From NCBI RefSeq assembly GCF_014773275.1, contig NZ_JACWMW010000003.1:310001-374000 (forward strand): DNA of 64,000 nt, written 5' to 3'. Source of the DNA: Mucilaginibacter rigui (GTDB lineage Bacteria; Bacteroidota; Bacteroidia; Sphingobacteriales; Sphingobacteriaceae). Positions 19,944 to 29,338 of the stretch are shown piece after piece (the first letter of the stretch is position 1; the number at the start of each line of letters is the position of its first letter). The position numbers were made by a program, and so were the translations under genes. Under the pieces are notes generated by a model, which was given only the letters and a program-made list of their open reading frames with translations, did no database searches and was not told the DNA's origin.

Positions 19944-20689
19944 TGGAAAAGGAAAACGTGATTGTAACCCACGAATTAACCAAGCGTTTCGGGGATTTTA
20001 CGGCGGTGGACAATGTGAGTTTCGCCGTGCAAAAGGGCGAGATATTTGGGTTTATCGGCGCTAACGGCGCAGGCAAAACCACAGCTATGCGGATGCTATG
20101 CGGCTTATCCCTGCCAAGTTCCGGCACCGCTACTGTCGCCGGCTTTGATGTGTATAAACAAAACGAACAAATCAAAAAGCATATTGGCTATATGAGCCAG
20201 AAATTTTCCCTTTATGAAGATCTCACCATTCGCGAGAATATCCGCTTTTATGCGGGTATTTATGGCCTGCGGGACGAACGTATCCGTGAAAAGACTGACC
20301 TGCTTTTACAGCAGTTGCACATGAAAGGGGCGGAGAGAACGCTTGTGCGTGCCCTTCCCCTGGGCTGGAAACAAAAGCTGGCGTTCTCTATCGCCATTGT
20401 ACATGACCCCGCCATTGTTTTTTTGGATGAACCGACCGGCGGTGTTGATCCGATTACCCGGAGGGAATTCTGGAGCCTGATATATGAAGCTGCTGGCAGA
20501 GGGATCACCATTTTTGTTACCACGCATTATATGGATGAGGCTGAATATTGCAACCGGGTATCCATCATGGTAGATGGCAGGATAGATGCGTTGGACTCGC
20601 CGGCCAACCTAATGCAGCAATATGCTTCGGCATCGATGGACGGTGTGTTTTTACAATTGGCCAGAAAAGCAAAACGATCTGGAGATTAA
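19943..20689 (+). CDS. ABC transporter ATP-binding protein (second NBD, degenerate signature)
   Basis: The start at 19943 overlaps the stop of the previous gene (TGATG) and gives 248 residues; an ATG at 19916 would lie inside it. Walker A is GANGAGKTT and Walker B is IVFLDEPTGGVDP. The signature is LPLGWKQKLAF instead of LSGGQ. The same substitution is known in the second half of YbhF/RbbA-type ATPases, so it is a family trait rather than decay. It probably pairs with the first NBD as an asymmetric heterodimer. Confidence 0.9.
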   Translation: MEKENVIVTHELTKRFGDFTAVDNVSFAVQKGEIFGFIGANGAGKTTAMRMLCGLSLPSSGTATVAGFDVYKQNEQIKKHIGYMSQKFSLYEDLTIRENIRFYAGIYGLRDERIREKTDLLLQQLHMKGAERTLVRALPLGWKQKLAFSIAIVHDPAIVFLDEPTGGVDPITRREFWSLIYEAAGRGITIFVTTHYMDEAEYCNRVSIMVDGRIDALDSPANLMQQYASASMDGVFLQLARKAKRSGD

Positions 20690-20699
20690 TATATTAGAC

Positions 20700-21806
20700 A
20701 TGAAACAGTTTTTGATTTTTGTGAAAAAGGAATGGCTCCATATCTGGCGCGACCGCAGGACACTGTTCATTCTGGTGTTTATGCCTATCATACAAATAAT
20801 ACTGTATGGTTTTGCGCTAACCAACGAAGTAAAGAATGCTAAAATTGCCGTATTTGATCAATCGCGGGATGAAGCGACCCGGGCGATATCAACCAAAATA
20901 GCGGCCAGCCAGTATTTTAACATAGTTAAAAATTTATATTCCTACCAGGATATCGAAGCTACTTTTCGTAAAGGCCAGATCAGGATGGCTGTAGTGTTTC
21001 CGCAAGGCTTTCGCTACGATCTGTTACATAGCAACCATGCCCAGATACAACTTATTGCCGATGCTACTGACCCCAATACGGCCAACACGCTTACTAACTA
21101 CGCTTCAGCAATTATTAATGATTACCAACAAACGCTCAGGCCAACCGGATCCTTGCCATATACTATTAATACCCAGGTACGTATGTTGTATAATCCGGAA
21201 CTTAAAGGTGCTTACAATTTTGTTCCGGGTGTTATGGCACTGGTGCTTATGCTGGTTTGCGCAATGATGACCTCGATCGCTATTGTAAAAGAAAAGGAGA
21301 TGGGTACAATGGAAGTGATCCTGGTATCTCCTTTAAAACCGTTCCGTATCATTATTGCCAAGACTATCCCATACCTGCTGGTTTCTATGGTAAATATAGC
21401 CAGTATTCTTTTGTTAAGTGTGTATGCGCTTAGGGTGCCTATAGCAGGCAACCTGGGCCTGCTTATCGCCGAGAGTGTTTTATTTACCATCACCTCTCTT
21501 TCGGTAGGTATTTTAATATCCAATACTGCAAAAACGCAACAAATGGCCATGTTTACCTCCATGATGAGTTTGTTTCTCCCCACTTTGTTATTCAGTGGTT
21601 TTATGTTCCCTATAGAAAATATGCCCGTTCCATTGCAGGTAATATCCAATGCGGTGCCGGCCAAATGGTATTTTATTATCGTGAAAGACGTCATGATCAA
21701 AGGTTTGGGATTTACCGCAGTGTGGCGCGAAACATTGATCCTGATAGCTATGACTGCTGCCTTGCTGGGCTTTAGTATTTACAAATTTAAGATCAGGTTG
21801 GCATGA
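20700..21806 (+). CDS. ABC-2 type transporter permease (YbhS/YbhR-like), first
   Basis: The start at 20700 gives MKQFLIFVKKEWLHIWRDRR, the typical beginning of drug-efflux permeases of the ABC-2 family; an upstream frame to 20622 lies inside the ATPase gene. The 368 residues contain one N-terminal membrane segment, a periplasmic domain of about 150 residues and five C-terminal segments including EKEMGTMEVILVSPL, the conserved coupling region. It overlaps the next permease by 4 nt. Confidence 0.9.
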   Translation: MKQFLIFVKKEWLHIWRDRRTLFILVFMPIIQIILYGFALTNEVKNAKIAVFDQSRDEATRAISTKIAASQYFNIVKNLYSYQDIEATFRKGQIRMAVVFPQGFRYDLLHSNHAQIQLIADATDPNTANTLTNYASAIINDYQQTLRPTGSLPYTINTQVRMLYNPELKGAYNFVPGVMALVLMLVCAMMTSIAIVKEKEMGTMEVILVSPLKPFRIIIAKTIPYLLVSMVNIASILLLSVYALRVPIAGNLGLLIAESVLFTITSLSVGILISNTAKTQQMAMFTSMMSLFLPTLLFSGFMFPIENMPVPLQVISNAVPAKWYFIIVKDVMIKGLGFTAVWRETLILIAMTAALLGFSIYKFKIRLA

Positions 21807-22924
21807 GGATGTTGAAGATTTTATTATGGAAGGAATTGCTCCAGATATACCGCGACCCGGCCATTATCAGGATATTATTTATCATGCCGATGATCCAGTT
21901 ATTGATTCTGCCACTGGCTGCGGATTATGAGATCAAGAACATTAATCTTGGTGTGGTAGACCATGACCACAGTGAATATTCACGTCAGTTGGTAAATAAG
22001 ATCGTTTCATCGGGCTATTTCCGGCTTAAGGATTACAGCGCCACCTTTCCGCAAGGGCTAAAGGCTATTGAATCGGGCCGTACAGACCTGATCCTGGAGA
22101 TACCAACCCATTTTGAAAGGGATATTGTTAAAGACAACCGGTCTTCGCTTTTTGTTGCCGTAGATGCTGTTAACGGGGTGAAGGCGGGGCTTGGTGGGGC
22201 TTACCTGCAGGGTATTATACAGAATTACAACCAGGAGGTTCGTACGCAATGGATACAGGCCCAGCGCTTTGACGAACAGCCGACCATAGAAATCGCTTCG
22301 GCCGACTGGTATAACCCTCATATGAACTATCGTGTTTTTATGGTTCCTGGTATTTTAGTGATGCTCGTAACTATGATCGGTTCCTCTTTTGCGGCCAATA
22401 ATATAGTTAGAGAAAAAGAAATGGGTACTATTGAGCAGATCAATGTGAGCCCCATCAAAAAGATGCAGTTTATTTTAGGTAAGCTCATCCCGTTTTGGCT
22501 ACTGGCGCTACTGGTGTTAACCATAGGACTACTGATAGCCCGGCTGGTTTATGGTATTGTGCCGCTGGGCCATTATAGTACTATTTATGTTTTTGCCACT
22601 ATTTACCTGCTGGCCATACTTGGGTTGGGTTTACTCTTATCCACATATGCGCAAACCCAGCAGCAATCTATGTTGGTTTCTTTTTTTGTTACAATGATAT
22701 TTAACCTGCTTAGCGGTTTGTACACACCAATTGAAAGTATGCCCGCCTGGGCGCAGCTGATCACAAGGTTTAACCCGGTTTCCTATTTTATTGAAGTAAT
22801 GAGGATGGTTATGCTGAAGGGAAGCGGGCTTGCCGATATCAGATACCAGATTTTGGCGTTGATTGGTTTTGCCGTATTTTTTAACGGGTGGGCAATCCTG
22901 AATTATCGGAAAAGATCAGGATGA
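21803..22924 (+). CDS. ABC-2 type transporter permease, second
   Basis: The 373-residue protein has the same architecture as its upstream neighbour: LLWKELLQIYRDPAIIRIL at the N-terminus, EKEMGTIEQINVSPIKK before the C-terminal membrane block, and WILNYRKRSG-like basic residues at the end. It forms a heterodimer with the other permease. It is the last gene of the six-gene efflux operon and ends 3 bp from the convergent MCE gene. Confidence 0.9.
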   Translation: MRMLKILLWKELLQIYRDPAIIRILFIMPMIQLLILPLAADYEIKNINLGVVDHDHSEYSRQLVNKIVSSGYFRLKDYSATFPQGLKAIESGRTDLILEIPTHFERDIVKDNRSSLFVAVDAVNGVKAGLGGAYLQGIIQNYNQEVRTQWIQAQRFDEQPTIEIASADWYNPHMNYRVFMVPGILVMLVTMIGSSFAANNIVREKEMGTIEQINVSPIKKMQFILGKLIPFWLLALLVLTIGLLIARLVYGIVPLGHYSTIYVFATIYLLAILGLGLLLSTYAQTQQQSMLVSFFVTMIFNLLSGLYTPIESMPAWAQLITRFNPVSYFIEVMRMVMLKGSGLADIRYQILALIGFAVFFNGWAILNYRKRSG

Positions 22925-22927
22925 GCC

Positions 22928-23920
22928 TTATGGTTTTGCATTTGTTTGTTTTTTCCTGGCTTTTTCCTGGCTTTTAAAATAGCCTCTGAAAAGGAAATTA
23001 TGTTTTAGCGCTTCCATATTCTGGTTAAATCCGTCTGTTCCTTTCTGAAGGTTATCCATGGTTGCTTTAAGGTTTTGGGCAAAAGTTGTATCGCGCAAAA
23101 GAACCTGGAGTGATCCGTTGCCCTGATTCAAATGCTCATCCAGGGTGCGCACCAGGTTATTCAGTTGCATCGTTAAATGATCTGCGTTATCGCTTGCATT
23201 CCTGATCTTCAAAACCGCGGTTTGGAGGTTGCCGGCCATAACGGTATCAGAAAGCAGTACACCTGCGCTGCCTTTGCCTTTTTTAAGCCCGGCCACAAGG
23301 CCATTAAGCCCCGTTGTTATTTCGGTGGCATTAGCGGTTGCTTTATTGATATGTTGTAATGAAGCCTTCAGGCTTGTGCCTATATCTTTATCGTTCAATA
23401 GCTCCATCAGGGCGCTGCCGTTAATTTTGAGTACGGTTCCTTTTATCGCATCAGATATGATGGCAATGTTGTTATTGGTTTTAGACAGGGTTTGCAGCAT
23501 CTCGTCTGTATTAACTATTTTTTGAGCGGCCAGCATATCGCCTTCAGCTACTGCCGGGCTTGCTGCTCTCGAAGGAAGAATATTAACAATTTTATTCCCC
23601 ATTAAGCCTTCGGTTCCAATGGCGGCTATAGCATTTTTATGGATGTAAGAGCGTACCTTGTTATCAATTAGTAAGGTCACCTCAATTGTGGTGTCATTGA
23701 TCATCTCGATTGTTTTTACGGTACCGGCCTGTATTCCTGAAAACAAAACATTATTGCCTTCTGAAAGTCCGTTTAGGTTTGCAAAGCGGGCCTTTATCTT
23801 AAAATCGCTTCCAAATAGATTGTGGTTTTTGCCTATCATATAGAAGGAAAGTATTAGTACAAACAATCCTGTAAGTACGAATACGCCAAGCCTTATATTA
23901 TTTTCTCCCTGTTTTGCCAT
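22928..23920 (-). CDS. mlaD-like: MCE-family substrate-binding protein (MlaD-like)
   Basis: The 330-residue protein has one N-terminal membrane helix (VFVLTGLFVLILSFYMIG), an MCE domain (KARFANLNGLSEGNNVLFSGI at about 43-63) and a long helical C-terminus. MCE proteins carry phospholipids between inner and outer membrane. It is the third gene of a permease-ATPase-MCE operon, the usual Bacteroidota Mla order. Confidence 0.88.
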   Translation of the reverse strand: MAKQGENNIRLGVFVLTGLFVLILSFYMIGKNHNLFGSDFKIKARFANLNGLSEGNNVLFSGIQAGTVKTIEMINDTTIEVTLLIDNKVRSYIHKNAIAAIGTEGLMGNKIVNILPSRAASPAVAEGDMLAAQKIVNTDEMLQTLSKTNNNIAIISDAIKGTVLKINGSALMELLNDKDIGTSLKASLQHINKATANATEITTGLNGLVAGLKKGKGSAGVLLSDTVMAGNLQTAVLKIRNASDNADHLTMQLNNLVRTLDEHLNQGNGSLQVLLRDTTFAQNLKATMDNLQKGTDGFNQNMEALKHNFLFRGYFKSQEKARKKQTNAKP

Positions 23921-23925
23921 ATTAT

Positions 23926-24696
23926 TTATTCAAAAAACTGTTTAATATTTTTATCTGCTGATTGTTCAAATTCTTCGTATTTACCCTGTGCATAGCATTT
24001 TCCATCTAATAATAAAGCAACCCGGTCTGCGGTGTTTTTAACACAATTCATATCGTGTGTAATAATTATAGAGGAGGTATGATACTTCTTTTGGAGTTTT
24101 AATATCAGGCTATCTATTTCTCTTGCAGTAACGGGGTCAAGCCCGGTTGTTGGTTCGTCATATAAAATCACATCCGGCTTTAATATCATAGTTCGGGCAA
24201 GGGCTACGCGTTTAAGCATCCCGCCTGATAGCTCTTCGGGCATCATATCCACCGTATGGGCCAGGTTTACATTTTCTAAAGCTTCTATTACCAGGGCATC
24301 CACTTCTTTTTGCGAAAAATCGATCCAATGCCTTCGTAGTGGAAACTCCAGGTTCTCGCGTACGGTCATCGAATCATACAAGGCGTTTCCCTGAAACAGG
24401 AAACCTATTTTTGCCCTGATCTTGTCCAGCTCATCATGGTCTAATTCAGGTGTGTTTTTGCCAAAAACCTCTATACGTCCGCTATCGGGCTTTAAAAGCC
24501 CAATGATACATTTTATCAATACCGACTTTCCTGATCCTGATTTACCCAAAACCACCACATTTTCTTCCTTTTTAACAGTCAGGCTAAAGTCCTTTAAAAC
24601 CACATTTTTACCGAATTTTTTATAAAGGTGGTCGATGATAATGACCGGAGTTTCGGTTTTTTCATCGGCTGTTATAAAATGCTTTTCTGTTTTCAT
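23926..24696 (-). CDS. mlaF-like: Mla-type ABC transporter ATP-binding protein
   Basis: The 256-residue protein has Walker A GKSGSGKS, signature LSGGMLKRVALAR (the MlaF form with ML instead of QQ), and Walker B VILYDEPTTGLDP followed by H-loop ITHDM. It drives lipid transport with the adjacent MlaE-like permease (7 bp upstream) and MCE protein (5 bp downstream). Confidence 0.92.
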   Translation of the reverse strand: MKTEKHFITADEKTETPVIIIDHLYKKFGKNVVLKDFSLTVKKEENVVVLGKSGSGKSVLIKCIIGLLKPDSGRIEVFGKNTPELDHDELDKIRAKIGFLFQGNALYDSMTVRENLEFPLRRHWIDFSQKEVDALVIEALENVNLAHTVDMMPEELSGGMLKRVALARTMILKPDVILYDEPTTGLDPVTAREIDSLILKLQKKYHTSSIIITHDMNCVKNTADRVALLLDGKCYAQGKYEEFEQSADKNIKQFFE

Positions 24697-24703
24697 CGGG
24701 AAA

Positions 24704-25474
24704 CTAATTTAAACCAAGCAGGTCTGTTAACTGAACAGCTAATAGGTCGATGATAAAGATCAGTACAGATGATAGCACCACGGCTGAATTGGCTGAACTG
24801 CCGACACCGCGAGTGCCCTTGCTGGAATTATAACCTTTATAACAGCCGATGACGCCTACGGCAAAACCAAAGAAAAATGTTTTTAAAAAGGCTGGTGATA
24901 CATCGCCGAAACTAAGGCTATGGAATACCTGGGTAAAAAACAACTTAAAGCTGGTTACTGATTTGATATTAACGCCGAGGTAAGCGCCGAACAATGAGAT
25001 CGCGTCGCCCATAACGGTTAAAACAGGCAACATTAGCGTAGTAGCCAACACTCTTGTTGCAACCAGGTATTTAAACGGGTTAGTGCCGCTTACTTCCATG
25101 GCGTCAATCTGCTCGGTTACCTTCATAGAACCAAGTTCGGCACCAATACTACTGGCAATTTTCCCTGCGAATATCAATGCAGTAATAACTGGTCCAATCT
25201 CCCGTACAATGGCAATACCTACCATCACCGGTAACTGCGACTCTACTCCGTAGTCAACCAGCGAGGGCCGCAGCTGCATGGTTAGTACCAAGCCCATAAT
25301 AAAGCCCGTGAGGGCGATTAAGGGTAGTGATTTGTAACCGATGATATAGCATTGGCTCAATAATTCACGGATCTCGAACCTGGGTTTAAGGCCGGTTGAA
25401 AAAAAGCGGCCCGTAAACCGGGCTATATTACCGGTTTCCCCAAAAAAAACCTTAATGCTTGTTATTATGGCCAT
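24704..25474 (-). CDS. mlaE-like: MlaE-family lipid ABC transporter permease
   Basis: The 256-residue membrane protein has MlaE family marks: LPLIALTGFIMGLVLTMQ, VVREIGP-type motif (IVREIGPVITALIFAGKIAS), and GAELGSMKVTEQIDAMEV. It is the first gene of the operon. Only a short promoter region (25475-25672) precedes it, and I see no clear terminator there. Confidence 0.93.
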   Translation of the reverse strand: MAIITSIKVFFGETGNIARFTGRFFSTGLKPRFEIRELLSQCYIIGYKSLPLIALTGFIMGLVLTMQLRPSLVDYGVESQLPVMVGIAIVREIGPVITALIFAGKIASSIGAELGSMKVTEQIDAMEVSGTNPFKYLVATRVLATTLMLPVLTVMGDAISLFGAYLGVNIKSVTSFKLFFTQVFHSLSFGDVSPAFLKTFFFGFAVGVIGCYKGYNSSKGTRGVGSSANSAVVLSSVLIFIIDLLAVQLTDLLGLN

Positions 25475-25672
25475 ACTAATATGGATAGGGTTCTAACCTG
25501 TGATTTTATTAATACTATTTGATCCTGTAAAGGTAATTGGGCGGGTGGGGGGATTTAATGACGCCGCTCATCTAAATTGTTGATGCAGGTCAGGTAAAGT
25601 AGTATGCAGTTATAATAAGGAATAGCAGTAAACTTAATTATTAGCAACTCATTGTTCGCCCTGCTAATTGAG

Positions 25673-26296
25673 TTATTGTTTGAATTTTTTTGTGGGGCGC
25701 TTTAAGCTACGTAGCTTAAATGACATATAAACACGGAAAACGCCCGCCACAACAAAAGCACACCCACTGATCAGGAATATATTTTGAATGCCGATGACGG
25801 GGCAGAGCAATAGGAACAGAGCCATGAGCACTACAGTCAGCGCTGTAAATAATAAGCGTAGCCAGCTTCCAAGCTTATAAGACCGAATATGGAAAGCGTC
25901 TCCAATTGCCATTAGCCCCTTATAAAGCGTCCATAACCCAACCACAACAGGTAAAAGAAGTATTGTGATAAGGGTATTGTTAAATAAAAAAGTACCTACT
26001 ACAACATCGGCAACACCAGCCAAAAGCCACCATATCCAGCGACCGGTATGGCGATTAAGCAAGCCGAAAAGAATATCAGCCAGGCCTGTTCCTATCATCC
26101 CCAAGGCAAATACCCAGCTCAATACCAGGTACGATTGGAAAGGATCGTTAATCACCCAGATACCAACTGTAATAAGCAGCATACCTGCTGCCAGTAACAA
26201 CCACCAGTAGCCAGTAGTGTGGCCTACTGTTTTAAAAACTATGGTTTCTATTGGCCCGGGTTTGTTTTGTGCTGAATATTCCATTTTTTTTAACAT
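25673..26296 (-). CDS. HdeD/DUF308 family membrane protein
   Basis: The 207-residue protein has six hydrophobic segments arranged as DUF308 repeats (GWVINDPF-type IWVINDPFQSYLVLSWVFAL, then GVADVVVGTFLF). In enterobacteria HdeD supports acid resistance at high density; here the role is inferred to be envelope stress. Its ATG overlaps the stop of the PEP synthase gene by 1 nt, so the two are translated together. Confidence 0.82.
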   Translation of the reverse strand: MLKKMEYSAQNKPGPIETIVFKTVGHTTGYWWLLLAAGMLLITVGIWVINDPFQSYLVLSWVFALGMIGTGLADILFGLLNRHTGRWIWWLLAGVADVVVGTFLFNNTLITILLLPVVVGLWTLYKGLMAIGDAFHIRSYKLGSWLRLLFTALTVVLMALFLLLCPVIGIQNIFLISGCAFVVAGVFRVYMSFKLRSLKRPTKKFKQ

Positions 26297-28710
26297 TAAT
26301 TTGCTATAGAGCAGGTATTTTCCCCGGCTATTTTTCCTGATGCTAAAGCAAGGTTGATCCGTTTGATCCCGGTAATTAGTGCGTCAGGATTGAAGGATAT
26401 GCTATCAATGCCGGTTTCTACCAATAATCGGGTAAAGCTCTCAGAGTCACTGGCCGCCTGGCCGCATAAACCAACCTTTTTATGGAGCCCGTTAGCTTTT
26501 TCTATCATCATTACAATTAGTTGCTTGCTGGCTGCATTTTGCTCGTCAAACAAGTCGGCAATCAGTGCAGAGTCACGATCGATACCCAGTGTTAACTGGG
26601 TAAGGTCATTTGAGCCAATCGAAAAGCCATCAAATATCCCGGCAAATTCTTCAGCCAGCAATACGTTAGCCGGTATTTCTGCCATAACAAAAACCTGAAG
26701 GCCATTTTCCCCTCGTTTAAGGCCGTAAGTTTCCATTAAATCAACTACTTTTTTACCTTCAGCTACCGTACGGCAAAATGGAATCATGAGTTTTACATTG
26801 GTTAAACCCATTTCATTTCTTACTACTTTCATTGCTTCGCATTCTAGCCTGAATCCATCACGGTAACGGTCATTATAATACCTGGAAGCGCCTCTGAAGC
26901 CGATCATCGGGTTCTCTTCCTCCGGTTCGAAATATTTTCCGCCTATCAGGTTGGCATATTCATTTGTTTTGAAATCGCTCATTCGAACAATCACTTCTTT
27001 AGGATAAAAGGCGGCGGCGATAGTAGCTACACCTTCAGCCAGTTTATCTATAAAATATTGTTCCTTTTTTGGGTAGGAGCGTGTGAGGTTTTCTATCCTG
27101 ATCCGATCCATTTCATCTGTAACATCCCGGAATTTGACCAGGGCCATGGGGTGGATCCGAACATAGTTATTAATGATAAACTCCAACCGCATTAAACCTA
27201 CACCGTTATTAGGAAAAAAAGAGAGTTGAAATGCCTTTTCAGGCTCGCCTATAATTAGCTGTGCTTTAACGGTTTCAGGTAGGTGGATTTGGCTTACATC
27301 TGTAACGGTTTCTTTCCAGTTTAACTTTCCGCGATACACATGTCCGTTTTTACCCTCAGCACAACTGATTGTAATTTGTTCTCCTTCTTTAATTGATGAG
27401 GTGGCTTTTTCGCTACCTACAATGGCCACTACACCCAGTTCGCGGGCAATGATCGCGGCATGGCTGGTTCTACCACCTTTATTGGTTACAATACCTGCAA
27501 CCTTTTTCAAAATAGGGTCCCAGTCCGGGCTGGTCATATCGGTAACCAATATATCGCCCTCATTCAACCTGTCTACCTGCTCAGGGGAACTTAACAGGCG
27601 GGCGACCCCGGTGGTGATCATGCTGCCAATCGCTTCACCGCTAGTTATTACTTCACCTTTTTCGATGATCGCACATGTTTTTACAAATATCTTTTTTTCC
27701 TGGCTGTGCACTGTTTCGGGCCGGGCCTGTGTGATATATAGCTGGTGGTCGTTCCCGTCCTTGGCCCATTCAAAATCCATTGGTTTGCCATAATGCTCTT
27801 CAATGATGAGTGCCCAATTGGCTAATTGTTCAATCTCTTTATCACTTAAAACAAATCTCTCCCTAAGTTCCCAGGGGGTATCTTTATTTACAGTGGGGTG
27901 CATTTTGTCGGCTGCATCGCCATAAATCATCGTTTTACTTTTGCTCCCCAGGTTTTTTTGGATAATGGATCTGAATTTGTTTTTTAAAGAGGGTTTAAAT
28001 ACCAGAAACTCATCCGGGGTTACAGTGCCCTGAACAATATTTTCTCCCAAACCCCAAACACCGGCAATATGCACTATATCCCGAAACCCGGATTCGGGTT
28101 CAAGGGTAAAGCCGACGCCCGAGCAGCCGATATCTGAACGCACCATTCGCTGAATGCCTACAGACAGGAAAACCTTGCTGTGGTCAAACCCCATATCTTC
28201 GCGGTACTTAATCGCCCTGTCTGTGTATAGCGAGGCAAAACATTGTTTAACTGCGGAAACAAGCGCCTGATGGCCTTTAATATTCAGATAAGACTCATGC
28301 TGCCCCGCAAAGCTTGCGCCGGGCAAGTCTTCGGCTGTAGCGCTGCTCCGCACAGCAACCTCTTGTTCCGATCGGTCAAAAAGATAATCGTAGGCATCAA
28401 TAATGGCCATTTGTAAGTCAACTGGCATTAAACCATCCATAATCAGTTTTCTTGCTTTAGCACCTGTTTTAGCCAGGTTTGAGAAATTTTCCCTGTCCAG
28501 CCCACCCATCAATTTTTTTAATGATGCATCCAGTCCGTTGAAGCGGGTAAAATACCGAAAGCCGCTTACGGTAATAGAATACCCGTCGGGTATGCCGATC
28601 CCTTTACCGGCAAGACAGGTAAACATTTCACCTAAAGAGGCGTTTTTACCGCCTACTTCAGCAATGTCGCTGATACCGGTTTCGCTGAATTTTTTTATGA
28701 AAGTTTCCAT
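26296..28710 (-). CDS. ppsA: Phosphoenolpyruvate synthase
   Basis: The 804-residue protein has the three PEP-utilising domains in order: N-terminal ATP-grasp (VAVRSSATAEDLPGASFAGQ at 119-138), phosphohistidine domain (GGRTSHAAI with His417) and the C-terminal PEP/pyruvate barrel (EIPANVLLAEEFAG, SIGSNDLTQLTLGIDRD and GLCGQAASD with the catalytic Cys). It makes PEP from pyruvate and ATP for gluconeogenesis. It is unusual to find it coupled to a DUF308 gene and next to Hsp20, which suggests stress-linked expression. Confidence 0.94.
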   Translation of the reverse strand: METFIKKFSETGISDIAEVGGKNASLGEMFTCLAGKGIGIPDGYSITVSGFRYFTRFNGLDASLKKLMGGLDRENFSNLAKTGAKARKLIMDGLMPVDLQMAIIDAYDYLFDRSEQEVAVRSSATAEDLPGASFAGQHESYLNIKGHQALVSAVKQCFASLYTDRAIKYREDMGFDHSKVFLSVGIQRMVRSDIGCSGVGFTLEPESGFRDIVHIAGVWGLGENIVQGTVTPDEFLVFKPSLKNKFRSIIQKNLGSKSKTMIYGDAADKMHPTVNKDTPWELRERFVLSDKEIEQLANWALIIEEHYGKPMDFEWAKDGNDHQLYITQARPETVHSQEKKIFVKTCAIIEKGEVITSGEAIGSMITTGVARLLSSPEQVDRLNEGDILVTDMTSPDWDPILKKVAGIVTNKGGRTSHAAIIARELGVVAIVGSEKATSSIKEGEQITISCAEGKNGHVYRGKLNWKETVTDVSQIHLPETVKAQLIIGEPEKAFQLSFFPNNGVGLMRLEFIINNYVRIHPMALVKFRDVTDEMDRIRIENLTRSYPKKEQYFIDKLAEGVATIAAAFYPKEVIVRMSDFKTNEYANLIGGKYFEPEEENPMIGFRGASRYYNDRYRDGFRLECEAMKVVRNEMGLTNVKLMIPFCRTVAEGKKVVDLMETYGLKRGENGLQVFVMAEIPANVLLAEEFAGIFDGFSIGSNDLTQLTLGIDRDSALIADLFDEQNAASKQLIVMMIEKANGLHKKVGLCGQAASDSESFTRLLVETGIDSISFNPDALITGIKRINLALASGKIAGENTCSIAN

Positions 28711-28763
28711 TATTGATTGTTTATAGGTTATCCGCCTTGCGGGCCGGCAGCTTGGCTCTCTGT

Positions 28764-29195
28764 TTAGTCTATCTTTATTTGTTTTTTAGAACTGGTGTTT
28801 TTACCTGACTTTTTAAGCTCAAGTTGAAGCAGGCCGTTTTGGTAATTGGCACTGATATGATCTTCTTCCACATTGTCAGGTAATTTAAAACTGCGGGTAA
28901 AAGAAGAGCATGAAAATTCCTGGCGGGTATAATTTTCTTTTTCTTCTTTCTCTTCCTTGCTTGTTTCGGCGCTTATAGTGAGCATACCATCTTCAGTAGT
29001 AATATTAAAATTATCCTTTTTAAAGCCGGGAACAGCAACATCAAGTTTGTAGTAGTTTTTTGTTTCACGGATATTTACCGCCGGCAGCAATTCGCCGTCT
29101 ACAAAAAGTTTATCAAAAAAGCGGTCTTTGTTCCGAAAGTCTTCCATCATTGATCTTAAAGAAGGAGTGTGGTGAGATTTAACTAAAGTTGCCAT
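28764..29195 (-). CDS. Hsp20/alpha-crystallin small heat-shock protein
   Basis: The 143-residue protein has an alpha-crystallin domain (YYKLDVAVPGFKKDNFNITT to about residue 130). It includes the VPG motif, the SFKLPDNVEEDHISANYQNG segment, and the GLLQLELKK core that matches the family's G-x-L motif. It is an ATP-independent holdase chaperone. It starts the minus-strand stress cluster and is divergent from the beta-CASP gene across 143 bp. Confidence 0.93.
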   Translation of the reverse strand: MATLVKSHHTPSLRSMMEDFRNKDRFFDKLFVDGELLPAVNIRETKNYYKLDVAVPGFKKDNFNITTEDGMLTISAETSKEEKEEKENYTRQEFSCSSFTRSFKLPDNVEEDHISANYQNGLLQLELKKSGKNTSSKKQIKID

Positions 29196-29338
29196 AGCTT
29201 AATTTTATTGGTTAATAATTCAAATCTCGGTACAATGACAGAAGAGGGTTATGATGCTCATCACTGGCGATAGTGATACTGGTCAGTTAGTTTGACACCA
29301 CAAGGGGTTATCTTTAAAGATTATCAAATAACAAACTC

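Noticed and set aside
21212-21700. 162-codon minus-strand frame inside the first ABC permease gene
   Set aside because: It is antisense to a strongly supported membrane protein; antisense frames of such genes are often long and hydrophobic.
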